Position numbers and translations under genes: made by a program
NCBI GenBank assembly: GCA_002633005.1
Contig: NMRA01000730.1
Span: 62,001 to 126,000 of the forward strand
DNA length: 64,000 bases
Direction: 5' to 3'
Source: Phoronis australis
Taxonomy: Eukaryota; Phoronida; Phoronidae
Notes under the pieces: generated by a model
The model's input: only the letters and a program-made list of their open reading frames with translations
Database searches by the model: none
Told to the model about the DNA's origin: nothing
Shown here: piece after piece, positions 47,233-60,688 of the stretch
Position numbering within the stretch: position 1 is the stretch's first letter
How the letters are laid out: each line of letters starts with the position of its first letter

Positions 47233-47386
47233 CAGGGGCGTATCCAGCGTTTTTAAAAGGGGGTTCAGATCAAGGATTTTTAAAAAGGGGAGGACAAAAA
47301 TTTGAAAATTCCAGCTTCGATACCGCTAAAATCAAGGGGAAAAGGGGGGCCCGGACCCCGTTGGCCTCCCCCTGGATCCGTCTATG
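47233..47386. mobile_element. Short CAGGGGCGTATCC element, hAT-like ends
   Basis: Begins CAGGGGCGTATCCAG and ends CTGGATCCGTCTATG. The inner ends are GGGG-rich and CCCC-rich. About 154 bp, no transposase. TCTATG occurs just outside the left end and at the right end, but a target duplication is uncertain. Confidence 0.5.
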
Positions 47387-49586
47387 ATGCTTTGTATATG
47401 ATAACCTATTTTTGAGAACTATTGCCATAGGAACCATATTGGGCTACTAAACGAATTTTTTTACGGTTTTAATCGCAGTAAAATAAGGGGAACGAAGTCA
47501 TGAAGGTCAAGAGTTACACTGACAATTTTGTTGAGTTATTTCTCTTGCTTTATTTGCTTTCATGATGTTTATGTGACTGACATCGCACTAATCTAACACC
47601 GTAATTTATGTGTCTTTTGGCTGAGAAGTATAACGTCATTTTCAATTGAAATTTTTGGACTAGACAACGACAAATCCCCACCGAAGAAAGTAGTCCGCTG
47701 AGTACAAAAATCGGAATGGGCCGAGCAGTCGCACGGCTAGGACATTCATTCATAGAAACTCGAAATGTTTACCTGAAGACTCTACGGCCATTAGAAATTT
47801 ACTGTCGGCAGGTTAATTATGGTCACGGCTGCACGAATTATGGTTACAACATTTTCCCAGTTATTTTGACACCTTCATCTACTTTTGCCATGCCTCATAT
47901 TTTACTGCAACCGTAGGCATAAAGGCTAATTCCGCGAGGTAGAATTTTAATTAAAACTTGGTCAATGCTAGTATCGGGTCTTAGAAAATTAATCATGAAG
48001 AAGAGAGACGGGTATATTTGTTCTTCTTAATTAGTGTACATTTGTGACGTTGCCACGTTCTATTTTCGTTTCTCTTAATGGACGCAAACGGCATTCCTTT
48101 CAATATATTGCGTGTAGCTGGGAGGGTGCTTTTCTATTTAGTGCAAAACTAAGTTGTGCTAGAAAAATTGCCAGTTTGTAACAAATGAAGAATGGTCATT
48201 TCAAGCATTGTTGTTCACGGTTGACGTACAACTGTATAATAATTGTTCAAAGTGAGGCGCTGTCCTCCGTTCAACTTGTTAAGGAGCATTCCCACTGGGT
48301 TTAAATGCGGAAAAGATTACAGTCCAGAAAGCACGAACAAACTTCAGTATCATAGTATTATGAGACGAATGAGTGATTGGAACGTGCATTACAGAAAAAG
48401 ATATTTTTTATAAACGATGTTCTGCCATATGATTGGCTTGAGCGATGAAACTCCACTTGCGTCTAATCATAATGAACACCTGGTCCAACGCTCCCCCCTC
48501 CCCATCTCCTGTCGTTACCCATCTGCCAATCAATCCCCCGCTCACTACTGTTTTCACTTTCCCTGGAGCTAAAAACCCACTCGTAATTAAGTTGTCAGCT
48601 TTCCTTCAGAATTAATTAAGAGTCAAAGTTATTTGGACACATTTGGACTTCAACTGTTGATGGTGGTGAGTTCGCGTTATTTCCACAACTTCCCTGCCTA
48701 CGGGCACGTCATCTGAAACGCCTCGTGAACCCGAGCTAACTGGCGATTGCTGAAAGTGTTGTATTCCGAGAAAAGCGTGCTATTTTTATCCAGTTCCTAC
48801 ATGTATTCCTATGGAACTTAGTCACCCTTTTTCCCAGAAACCCATATTTCGACGACTTGGTTTCAAAGCTATCATGGTTTTAGACTTGCAATTTATAATT
48901 GAAACAAGTAATCAACACGTTTATTTTTCGGATGGGTCACTCAATCAATTTTGTTCGTTCTAGAGGTTTATGGAGGATGTCGGTCCTCCTATGAGCTAGA
49001 TAAGAAAAAATTGAAAAGTGATAACGATAAGGAAATTCAAAAATACCGTCGGTAAGTGGCCACAATTTGGGCTAAATTATTAGACAGCACGACAAAAACG
49101 CAAAAATAACCTTTTAATGCGAAAGTTCCGTTTTGCTATCTGAATATGTAATGTAAGATATTTTTAGGATTTTTTGTCAAATGTGAGCATTGCCTTGTAA
49201 CGACACAATGAGAAGGATCTGTCGATCGAACGGTGGACGTTTGACAGAAATGAACCGCTGCTGGTAAGATTTAACCGTGTTCCCTACTAAATCTTGTCAG
49301 CTAAAATGCAAAAATAAGAAGTAAAACTTCGCTGAAACTGAAAGTATTGAATGCGTATTATCGGTATATTTACACAATTTGTCTAACCGTGAGAAGAAGC
49401 GCCTGTAAATACTTCACCTCCAATGATAAAGCACCCATCGTAAGTGCTTGTCATTTTGGTTATAAAAAGATTAATTTGCATTTACTGACAGACGTCATAA
49501 GCACTATTTGCAAATTATAGAGGAAGATATTTTCTTCAAGTAACGCGAGCTTCCGTCTTTCGCCGGACACAATTAACAGTCGGATA

Positions 49587-49626
49587 ATGAAGGCGATTCA
49601 TTCCGTCTTCTCCTTTTTGACCAGAG
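49587..49626 (+). CDS. Candidate first coding exon, unknown gene
   Basis: ATG followed by 13 codons (MKAIHSVFSFLTR) and a strong donor, ACCAGAG|GTAAGT, phase 1. The upstream sequence has CpG-containing blocks (AACGCGAGC, CGCCGG) unlike its surroundings. No later exon is recognised in the window, so it could be chance. Confidence 0.2.
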
Positions 49627-52049
49627 GTAAGTTTTCATATAAAGATTTACGAATTTATACAATACAAAACGAATAGGATTTCGTATGCACAAAAACTTGA
49701 TTAACGCGGAAGTATAACCGACTAGCATGAGCGAAACTTGGTTAAACATTAGGATATACCCGAAATCGTATCCAAACTGAAGCTCTCAGTGCTACGAGCG
49801 ATGCTTGTTTTGTTACTGGGAGTAATATAATAGTCCTAGTTTCGGTTGAACTCAACTAAGTATACGCTACTACAACGATACCTGTTGGCGTTCAACTTTT
49901 TTAATGAAAAGTAGAAAGAATTTGGACAACGGACACAAAGGGCATATAAGGGACCTATTCTGTAAGTGAAACATAGGCTTAAGCGCGAACGACTTACACG
50001 AAACCCTTTTTGAGAAATTAGGCATTATTTTGGATGGGCCTAAAAATGCGCACGTACGGTTGATCATTATCACTTTATTATTTGTGAGCAAAATTAATGA
50101 AAAAGCACTGATTTACCACTAATCATGTTGGTTATATATTAAATGACTGGTATTACCGGAGTCGAATACGCTTACTAGCGAGGCGTAGTTAGACTAATTA
50201 CCTTTTTCGCTTGTAAGACCACTAAGCACAACGATCGCCATAAACCCGTCGCACAAGTACACTGTAAGCCTGGATGGTCACCTGCCTCTTTTTCGCTATT
50301 GCACTTTTAAGGGATAACAACTGAAACCAAAGAAATGTGGCCAGTGTCAGCAACGTACCTACGTTTCCCTTGCGGATAACTAAAACTCCTTATCAATTCG
50401 AGTCGAGCTGTCATAACTTTTCTCTTCATTCGTCATTCGATGATATGTGAAGGGTTTTCATTTCAGAACGTGAGCATTAGCCAGTATCATTTTCTTGCGG
50501 TGATTGGTTTTTGCGTCAAGTTAGTTAACGAAGACCCAGTTAGGACGTATCTCTGACCAGTATCAGATGATATGGGTCACTCAAGAAGTTTTGAGATAGA
50601 AGAAGAATGTCACCATAAAATTATGTACACCGAGGTCAAAAGTTTAAAAAGTTATTTAAAATAGCCATTTTATGAGCAGGGCCGGTTTATTTAAGCGTTC
50701 TGGTTTCCATAAAGGAGTACTTTAGAAGGGGACTTCTACCTACTGGAAAAATTATTTACCAGGGACCAAAGCCTTACACCCTGCCCTGTGACATACGGAT
50801 TTTTTTAAAAAGGTCTTAAAAGGAGATCAGTGTCAATAATATTCTTCATATCCATATTGTCATTTTTGATTTCCCTAAATCCTAAATTTCCAGCTTAATT
50901 CAGTGAACCGGAATCCAGCATTTCAGGCGAAGTAACTTTCTTTGATCTTCTTGCTAATTAAGATCCGAGCCGACGTGTACTGAAATTGAACCTACATCAG
51001 CATTCAACTGTGACAGAGCAGGCCACATATGTACAGTAAGCAAATCTATCTAGTAGCCCGCGGCTGTCTATCGACCTTGTGTGAAGAAAACGAACGTTAG
51101 GGGCCATATGAAGGCCCCAGGTAATAGAGAAGGCTGAATTTCTCAAGCCAGGTTTAAATTGAGGGAAATCACAGGGTGCGGTACCCGACCAAAGAATTTT
51201 TATTTGTTACGTACATGTAGGTCCACATCAGGCAGTATTTCACCCTGTATAGTTGGCTATAAACCGAAATCGAAGTTGACTGTTTGGCCGGGGTAAGGTA
51301 CGTTTACCGTTACCAAAAAGAACTTTGAAACCGTCTGCGCCGCATGAAAACGCGTATGAATTTCAATTGTAGATGGCCAACTCTAAAGTTGCGAATTCGA
51401 AAATAGTGCATGTACAGCTTGTAATTTGAGTTGATAACGCTGGATTTTATGAGAGTAGCCGTCTAACTAAACACGCCAAAATACAGCGTTAAAACTTTTA
51501 ATTTTCGGCTGGTTACGTGTCTCGTGTGGAAATCCAATTCAATGTTGCAGGTTTTTACTCATGTATTTACATGTAGTTCAGAGAGCGACCTCCCTTCCGA
51601 TTCTACCGCGTCTGGGCACGTGGTTTTGTGATTTCGTTCTGAGTAACCTGGTTACGTTCTGAGTAGAAAGTATCATCAAGTGTAAAATGAATGCAGAGTA
51701 GTTTTCAACTATTTTTTCCAAAAGAGTCCCAAGTGCATTCGTGTTAAGCTTTGTAGTAGTGACTTGTCAACTTGTTTTTTTAATAAACAACAAAAAATAC
51801 CGAAACACCGCCTGAATTTTCAAAAATACTATTTTGGACCCCGAGTTTTAATTTTAGTTATTGTTACTCAAGTTTTTGCCTCATTGACTCGATTTGTGTC
51901 ATTTCAGAGGCATCTTCCTGAGTTTCGAGTGCCCTTTTGGTACAAGCCTAGATTCGCCGGTGACAGTGCCTATGCGGAATATTCGTTGAATGTTATGTTG
52001 GTAGGGCCGCTGTCTGGTCGCCCAGATACCCAGCGAAAGCTTTGTAAAT
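49627..52049. other. Non-coding stretch
   Basis: No exon or repeat that I can support. Open frames here are short and unconvincing. Confidence 0.4.
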
Positions 52050-52130
52050 CACGTGACTTCGGTTCATGACGTCAGACGTTGTTCGCATTCGGTTCAACAT
52101 GGCGGAAGTGTGGTGATACATAACGATGCT
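52050..52130 (+). promoter_or_regulatory. CRE and YY1/ETS-like promoter
   Basis: CACGTGAC (52050-52057), a perfect palindromic CRE TGACGTCA (52067-52074) and AACATGGCGGAAGTG (52096-52110), a composite like the YY1 and ETS sites of TATA-less housekeeping promoters, lie within 60 bp. A candidate first exon follows directly. Promoter activity is inferred from the motifs. Confidence 0.5.
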
Positions 52131-52177
52131 ATGGAAATTTTGAATCATGCTATGCCTTTAATAAGCCTGTTTGAAAG
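52131..52177 (+). CDS. Candidate first coding exon, unknown gene
   Basis: ATG followed by MEILNHAMPLISLFE and a donor GAAAG|GTATGT, phase 2, directly downstream of the motif cluster. Two tiny upstream frames (ATG at 52099 and 52126) precede it. No second exon is recognised, so the first intron would exceed 11.8 kb and leave the window. I do not recognise the peptide. Confidence 0.3.
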
Positions 52178-52699
52178 GTATGTATTCGACTGTTAGCATT
52201 AGCTATATTTGAAAATTGTAGCGGCACTGTATTGTTTCACCTAGACGTTGAGAAGTGCAGTTCTTTGCTTGGTGAATGTTTCATTCGTCCCGCTGTCCTG
52301 AGACCGGGTTGAAAGTCAAACACTGCTGATTCTTCGGTCTGTATTGTTGGATCAAACTGTTATTTTATTCACCATACCTAACTTCTTCAAGAAATTTTGA
52401 CTAACTCTGATTTTAGTTGTTCTTGCATTTCAACCTCATTTTTATATTTATTCCTGTTAATAATTGCCACAATCTAAGTAAAACGGCTAAATCGGCGGTT
52501 CACTGGTGGATAGTAGTATTTCCTGGTATCACAAACAGAACCAATTTCCACCAATGGTGGGGCGGGACAAATGCAGTCATAGTTTCATGGACTGAGAAGA
52601 CATCTTTCAAAATGCGTAGTGCTAGAGGAATAATTTTAATACCGTATGACATGCTCTACATCCCATCAGATCTATCTCGAAGAAAAAATTGGGTTTGGA

Positions 52700-52809
52700 C
52701 ACTAGTCTCTTGACTAATGTAGAAAACCAGTTTCATCCATTGAATAATGGGCTCCACATTCAGTGGTTGCCTGGTTCTCAAAATCAGCGACCATTATATC
52801 CGACTAGTG
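52700..52809. mobile_element. Palindromic MITE (ACTAGTCGGAT type)
   Basis: 110 bp, from CACTAGTC to ATTATATCCGACTAGTG. The spacer holds CCATTGAATAATGGG and the inner arms GAAAACCAGTTT and CCTGGTTCTCAAAATC. TGGA occurs immediately outside both ends, a possible 4-bp target duplication. Confidence 0.75.
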
Positions 52810-55292
52810 TGGACTGTTTGATTGCACAAATTACAAAATTTTGAATCTGTTATTAGTTGTGTATTTATCTCGGTGGTTCATAAAGATAGGAAATAAATTG
52901 ATACTACACACATCCATTTGCTTTGTTAATTTCTTCTCCTGAGCGATAAGTTGAGTAATTTTCACTTACTTTTTCTTGTAATTTGTGACCTTTCCTCTGA
53001 GTTAAAACTGATGCACCGTATTTGGCGAAAAAGTAAAATTGTTAAGTTATGCATTGAAATGAATCATGATACTCGGATTTGGGAAAACAATTCCTAGTCG
53101 CTTGTCTTTGCATTCTCTGTTGTTCAATTATTGCTGAAATTTTTATTCGTAAAAATCTGAAATATGCTCAGTGAATCATACTGAATCTCAATGTCTTCAA
53201 CGTGTTAGTGAAAAAAATTCAAATTTTGTGAAAATTTCAAGTTTCAACTCCAAACAATCAAAAAACAATCTCAGACGTGGTTTAAAGTTTTTAATGCACA
53301 AATTCAAAAGCTGGCAAAGTTTAGACTTTTCAGTGAAACATGTATGCTAGTATCCTAAGGCTTAAAATTCCATATCACCTTCACAATCCATTCCTTAATA
53401 GTTCAAACACTAGTCTCCCAGGGACTTGTGACTCAACACCTTATCTACCTTGTTGGGTTATGTAATAGAATTATCTCTCAGTTCTCTCTGAATACTACCT
53501 GTGGTGAGACCACTGACCAGTGCATAAGAAGACTTGATCTCTAGTTAGGGTGGGTAACAGGTGTTATTTGTACAAGGCTTGGGATATGTTGTCCTTCATG
53601 TTGTGGGTTGTGGCCTGAGGGTGAATGTCCCAATTCCAACTGGGAAAATGGCTACCAAGAGGAAAACCTACAAGCTTTCTCTAGGATTACAGAAAACAGA
53701 TGGAATTCACAAAATCGGACTTCTTTCATATAATTAGAGATTTCTTGCGACACAATTTTTTCAGTTGCAGATACAACTATTCCATTTTTGTTTTTTATTT
53801 GCCAAAAGTTAAGAATACAATCTGTCAAATTTGACATATATTCTGGTCACAAATTGATCGACGATCATTCTTCCTGAATATGGCACTGGTGTTTTTTCTG
53901 GTTTCAAGAAACAAAACCATTGTGTGAAGCAAGGTTTCAGGTGAAATGGAGCTGTGGTACAATTTTGCAGAAAAGGAAGTCAATTCTCAGTCCATTTTTG
54001 TGTTATTTGTCTCTGTGAAATAGTATGATGGAGTGTTCGCAGAGCAAAGAAACCCAGAATTTATGTTTGCTAAAATGGATTCCTTTGTTTTTGATAATAG
54101 AAAGCATGGTCTCTTGTAAATGAATGATGACAAAGTTTTACTGAGACAAAACTGGTCAGTTTGGCTTGTTGCCAGTGCTACAATTTACTAAAATTTTCTT
54201 ACAACAACACCTGAGATGGGGTTGCTTCATTGTATTTTGGGGATGACGCGGTAATCTCTGCAGATCACGATCATGAAAAAATAATTACATTTCTCTAACC
54301 GTTCCTAATTCAGAAATACCAGCGTTCGCAATATCGTGGTTTTGTAAGTTGAAGAATGCTGTTCTGCACAAAAGCGCTTGTGATTGGTATTTCAAGAAAG
54401 GTAAACTACAAAAAGGTGCTTAGACGTTCATGGCCGATCTACGAAACACAGTAGAGCATACGATTACCGAGAGACTTAAAAGTTAGGAGATGCATGCTGC
54501 TGAATGGTTAAATATTAAAAACTCGGTGTCATACATTTACCAAATGTAGCCTGTGGACATTTAGCTGAAGATGAACGATGAGGAACCGCTGCATGGGTAC
54601 TCTACTACTGAGGTTGGTATTTAGTGAAAGGTTAACATTTTTTGTTTTGCGTCATGTTTCTGATGTCCATGCCAATCAAATCTGTCGTTAATTGTCTCGG
54701 TTGTCACTTTCTCAATCAGCATAGTGGTTGGCTTAAATGCAACATGTTGATGTGACATGTCGGATAAATCTAGACTATACCACAGTGGGATAAAGCGCAC
54801 AATGACATCGCCGGATATTGTTAATTTTCCACGCCGTTGAGATAGCTAACAAATGCATTTCAAAGGGAAACAAATGTCGCTGTAGCATTAGGTTTTAGCA
54901 TGACTGTTATGGGTAGAAATGTAATCGGCCGCAAGTTAGGTACTGTCCGTACTGTCCGTACTTATAGAAAGGGCTTGGAATGCCATTATTCAATAGATGT
55001 ACTTTCTGGAATGAAAAATAACTGAAAATGGATAATTTTTGGTGGTCTTGTTAGAGCTTTCTTAATCTAGAAAGGTTGTTATACTTTAGAGCCAAAATAT
55101 TCACCGAGGTGATATCTGTTGCAGTTTGCTGAGGCTAGCGCCCACCCCTAATTTACTTCACCAAATTGATTTTCACAAGGGGCACGTTTTTAAATATAGA
55201 AATTGGATCATTTTCAAGTCACACTGTAGTTTACGGTCATCGCCGAGGACTTCGCATTTTGAGCGTCTTTTGCAGTGCATTAAAACCGAGTA

Positions 55293-55422
55293 GAGTTCAG
55301 AATTGCTAGGACCTCGCTATAGAGCAAGACTTTGCGAGATTACGTGAGGTATTGCCGTGTATTTTAAATGAGAACACGTGAGTTTGGTTAGATTTTAGCA
55401 AGGTCCTAGCGTTACTGAACTC
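55293..55422. mobile_element. Small inverted-repeat element (CTAGGACC type), copy 2
   Basis: The left end GAGTTCAGAATTGCTAGGAC and the complement of the right end (GGTCCTAGCGTTACTGAACT) form terminal repeats of about 28 bp. The interior (TTTGCGAGATTACGTGAGGT, then ATTGCCGTGTATTTTAAATG) is the reverse complement of 10597-10737. Confidence 0.7.
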
Positions 55423-58400
55423 TGCCCTGGCCATGTGTGGCCGTAGTTGAAATTGACACTTATGCAGTCCATAGTCAGTCACAGACTCTCATTCCAAGAT
55501 ACAGCAGTCTTATTTTTGAAAAGAATTCAAAGTTTTAAGAGCATAATCTTGACTGTAAATGACATGCGTCATGGGGTCACGTGTCATTTTGTGGCTGACC
55601 TATTTTATCCCGATATAGCACATATTCGGTGCCAAGGGAACAAACTTGAATCACCTGATTATGGAAATCCGCACGAAGTCCAAGTATTGAGCTTTTTATT
55701 TTAATGTAAAATTAATTACTGAAGGCATAAACAACATGTCACAAGATTTTTGCTCGTGAAATTTGCGTTTCATTGTTTCCGCTCATCAATACGTCATTTT
55801 GCCAGGGGATTTAAAGCTTCGTCAACATTTTTGACAGAATGTTTTTCTATCCTTCAAGTTGCAAAATTAGAACTGCAAACAAAATGAGGGAGTTTGCGCT
55901 TAGGTTCACGGTATCTTACTTTGCTTCTTCAGTGACGTTGATGACATTCATATGGTAGGTCATTCTTAAAAAAATTCGCAATTATTTTTTCAACATGTAT
56001 TTTTTTTGCTATTTCAAGATTGATAGTTATGTATTTGAATGCACTTGTCGATTAGAGAGTGCCGATTTAATTTTCGACAAATTCTTAGAACTTCAAGTCT
56101 GTGGACTTCGGTTTCGAGGATCATGGGTGGCCAGAGTGACCCTCTGGTTCAGTTCAGGTTAAGCATCCGTGTTAGAGTAAGCGCACATCGTCAATTTCTT
56201 GAAATTTCCGATTTAAGCATCCGTCTGTGGGTTAAGAATCCATCACTGGGTTAAGTGCCCCCACCTCTGGCCCTCACCTGGCCCCCAATTTCCAAGATCG
56301 ACAGATAAGCATCCTGGGTGTTAACCTGGTTGTTAACAGTATAAGGTCATACTGAAATTGGTGTTTTAAGAATGCATCATTTGTCTGCTCATCAGACTAT
56401 CCAGGTAGGTTATAGTGTTGAGGATTTGCAGCCAAGATGTCTCTCTATGTCTGGACGTGTCTGATGGTTTTCAAATCTTGGAGTGTAACTGGGGTAATGT
56501 CATTTTTCACCAGCTGTTTGCAAAGCCATTGAATAACTTGACTATCTTTGCCATCAATCATCTGTTATCTAGCCATTTGGACATGGACTTTGAATATTGG
56601 CAGCATGTTTCAGTAGCTAGAATTATAGAGGAGGTTCTATATAACTTTGTTTGTAGTAAGACTCATGCCCACCAATTATTAAAGAAAGCACAACTTTGAT
56701 ATGCTTATATACACCTTATTTTCCTGTGGAAGTCCTGCAGGTTCTCATTTATGATATTGGAATAGGAGGTACCTACTAAGGGTCAAGTTGTGAACCCACA
56801 TCAATCGCTCTGGTTTTCAATAAAGGCACCCTGGATATCAGTAGGTTGTGTTTGCTCAAGTTTGCCCCAAACGCAATACCTGGACAGCCACAAAAATAGT
56901 TACCGTAGCTGAGCCAATAGGAGGTGTGGCAGGACAACTTCGTTAAGGGAGAGAATGCCTTGGTTTTAGCACGTTGTGCGTATCTTGCATGGTTTTGTCT
57001 GTCTGCCTGTCTGTGAGGAAGGCGTTTCGTTGGAGTCAGCCGAGTTCACCGCAAAGTCACAAAGCATTAAGCTTGGTACACGACGTCTGATTTCCATAAA
57101 AACTCAGCCAATGGCTGAGACAATGACAATGTTTGATTAATTTTCACACTCATGCTTATGATTGACTTTGGTTGGTTAATCAACTCGCAATTTTGAAGGT
57201 TTCTTGCTTAATGACTTATCGAAGGAAGAGGTGACGGATGACTCGCCTCGCCTTCTTGACTGTATTCCATAGGTCTAAGACATTAGCGTGCATTTGTGGC
57301 AAAAAAATATCTGCTTATAAGTTGGAAACGGTGAGTTCTATTCCATAGTTCATGAATTTTATCCCATAATTCAGCATTACAACCTTACCGACCAATCAAT
57401 TCAGTGTCCACCATTTTGGTAGGCTGTGCTAATAAGAACTCGAGCATACTCGTAAACGCGCGTTCTTGGGTGATCTCGTCAGCACTCGTGATACCGCTGA
57501 AAGAGAATGCTTCATTTTCTAGGATTGAAATGGCCAGTTTCTGCATTTTGCAAGTTTTGCTGTAATTGGATAGAAAATATGCGTAATTGTCTGTCAGATG
57601 TAGGGAAAGGTCCGATAAAGGAAGGCCAGTGGGAGACGACTGTAGTGATTCAGGACTCGTTTTGAATATAGAGTGAGAATGTAGAAATTTGTCAGGTTTG
57701 GAAAGGTGCTTGTGTCCGTGAGGGGAATTTTTTCGAGTGAGTTGAAATATCCCTCCCCTAAGTCGTTACCAATTCAAGACACTGCATGAGTTAAGTGATT
57801 CTAAACTTGAGGTGAACTTTTTATTCACTGGAGACAAATTTATTGGGGCCTGATGAGGGAATTATGTAACTGATTTTAAATAGTTTTTGATAAGGGCATT
57901 GGAATAGAGCTGATTGCTTTAAATGTAAACGAGTGTTAAACTTGACTATAGACATCTTGTGCTACAAACCGAGCTTAAAATGGACCATAATTTTCTCAAT
58001 TTATTCTCTTTTAAGAAATTTGACAAAGCAAAATTTCACTCATCAGCCATATTATGTGTTAAATGGCAAAGAATTGCCATAATATAGCTGCGTTATACGG
58101 ACACTGAACTTTACATCTGCAGATTAAAAGCTTGTTATTAGACTCAATTTGTGCTGACATATTTCGTGTTGTATTGCCATGCTGTGAAATCCTATTTTCT
58201 TGGCGAACTTTGTTGTCCTTTCGGTGATTTAACATGTTTCTGCCAAATCCCGGTGAAAAAATTCTCAGTTACTGACCTGGGTGCAACGTTTCATGAAAGC
58301 AGAGTGTCTGACAACAGTATTGGCTTATTGTGGTCACCCCACTGTTTGGAGTTATACCATTGATATCATGCCAACGATCAATGTTTTGGTATCAGACAAG

Positions 58401-60429
58401 TTTTGAAACTGGTGTCATGTGTAGTGACCGGAGGAGAAACAGTATTTCAAAAACGTGTGTTGAGTAGCACTCGACTGGTTCTCAAAAACATTGACGCAGG
58501 TGGGTTGCATTGGTGCATTTGAGCCAGCAGTTATAAACAAGGTATTCTTGAGGAATGAAGGTCAGAAAGGAAATTATTGTGGCTGTCTTGGCTAGTCCTT
58601 AGAAAATTAGTGTGGGTGCATTTGTGTGGCTTTTGAAAAAGATCAACAAATTATGTTGATTAGGAGCGGTGAGACGCAGGTTTCAAAATGAGTTGAGGTG
58701 TAGTTGTTGCAGACCAGAACCATGTTGCTTTTTTGGCCTAATTCATACGTTTCTCCTGTTACCATTACTAGCATTTTTCGTTTCATGATTTTACTGCATT
58801 TTACAAACTCAACATATTAGACTTAATTGTGATATAAACTCACCTATTTCTGTGAAAAATAATTGTCAGAATTGGTCCGTTTTCAATTTTCTAGTTTCTA
58901 ATTTCAAATTTAAGACTTCTGATTGGAGCCATGGTACGAAACTTGAAAATGAAAATAGCAGTTACTTAGTACTAATTATGTTAAAAGATGGAAAAGTAAA
59001 ATTTTGTCTGCCATATTGTGTCCTAAAAGTGATGGGACTTTATCATAATTAAGTTGGGCGATTGTTTCATAACTTTCTAATTGCAGTTGTTAGAAATTCC
59101 ACATGATTTTCCGCTGCAGTTGGTTTCATGTGAGTGGCATGAGTGTGCCATGTCTGGGCCTCCATTATTATTGACCTATAATAAGCCGTAATGGCACAAC
59201 TGGGTTACGTTGATAAGGTATTGTGCGGTTTATGGATTTTCATACTTATAAAGAGCCTGTTACCATTGTATTTATTAGTTACTGGATGCGCTCAGCTGGC
59301 CATCAATAAAACGAATTTACAGCATACCTAACCAAGGTGAGGCTGGAACTTGGTCAAATTTGTCTGGTTGAAGTTATTTCCTTGATCGATATACCCCCCC
59401 CCCATTCGTGGTATGAATTGTGGTGAATGTGGTGAATATATTTTTCCACTTAGGATATGTGTGTTAATGGTTACTATTTCAAATGCAAGGCCAAATGCAA
59501 AATAAAAATGCGCTAGATATGCATATAGAAAACAACTTCGCTTTAGGAGTACTCGGTAGCTTCTTATGGGAAATTTCATAGTAATTGGTTGTGCAATGCG
59601 TCCTCTATAGGAAAACACGTTTTTGTCCCGAAATCGAGGTGCCCAAACGTAATGGCCGATGTTTCTGCCATCTTTAACTGGAAGTGAATGGTTTAAATGG
59701 CTCATCTATAGTGCTTGTTTGCTACAATAATTTTCAACCCAGCCGTGTGCGTCAAATATTTGGCCTTTATGAGCATTTGAGTCTGAATTGGAAAACAAAA
59801 TGGCCAATCTTTTCGAAAAACAAGCGTGCAGCTATTCTGGGGCTAGAGGTTGTGTGTGAATTTCGTGCGAATCGGACGAAAAATGTAACCTGTAGAGTGT
59901 GAACAAACAAAAAAACTCAAAAATTGAAACATTTTGCTTAGTAATGTAAACATGATTAAATGGTTACATAACCCAAGACTGGCATGTTTGGTCTTAGGTC
60001 TTAGGTCTTACTTATGTCATTAGCTCTAAAACCTGCCATGGTTCACAGCTAGGTCTCTAGAGCGCGGTCAATGACCTTGTCGATGGGTCTTTTGAGCCCA
60101 GCATGCGTGTTGCGAGTTGTCATAGCAAAAGAGACGTCCCTTGCCAGAGCAGTTCATTACTGTTACAAAACTCAGGTAAGGCTGAATCATTTGCCTACTT
60201 CTGTCGCATTGAAAAGTTCAGTAAAAGTAAGTTTTTGTTATAAGTTGTTATTCACCGACAAAACTATTTGAAGAATCCTACTGGCCCTCTGGAATTGTAG
60301 AATTGAGATCAGCGACATAGGACCATTCAGTTTGATGCTAGGCATTTTGGGATCGCGTGTCAGCATCTATTGTTGACTGTTTTACGAACTAGCAAGTCTA
60401 TGATCAGACCCTGTTGATACAAAACACAC

Positions 60430-60510
60430 AGGGCCCTCACTCTCCTAAGGGGAAAGGTGCCTGTACCGTCTGAAAAGGGTAATTTTTGCGGTGTTTTTTA
60501 TTAAGAGGGA
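60430..60510. repeat. Dispersed repeat related to 36230-36340
   Basis: GGGCCCTCACTCTCCTAAGG, GGAAAGGTGCCTGTACC and AAAAGGGTAATTTTTGCGG match the reverse complement of the insert in the 35.9-36.5 kb repeat. A weaker relative, TAGGGGAAAGGTGGCC, is near 63768. Confidence 0.5.
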
Positions 60511-60688
60511 TTTTCACAGCGTTTTTTACTAGGAAGATGTTTTTTGTTATGTTCATTTGCTGCACTGTTTTTTATGACAATACTTATGCTTTAACAAATA
60601 GCAAACTTGTATCAGTTTCAAGTTATACAATAAAAAGTAACCCACTGTTATATCCAACATTTATCTGTACAAGAGCGAGTGAAGATGT

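Larger units (their letters stand above)
42164..49586. other. Gene-poor stretch
   Basis: No exon I can support. Contains dispersed repeats at about 45990-46155, 46670-46950 and 47233-47386, and short chance open frames on both strands. The first part is likely the 3' UTR of the FN3 gene. Confidence 0.45.
52178..60429. other. Gene-poor stretch or large intron
   Basis: Only two inverted-repeat elements (52700-52809, 55293-55422), a partial GACTGGTTCTCAAAA palindrome fragment near 58472 and chance open frames. It could be intron 1 of a gene starting at 52.1 kb. Confidence 0.4.

Noticed and set aside
54560-54612. Candidate first exon MNDEEPLHGYSTTE
   Set aside because: The putative donor (GAG|GTTGGT) is poor and no promoter motif or downstream exon supports it.
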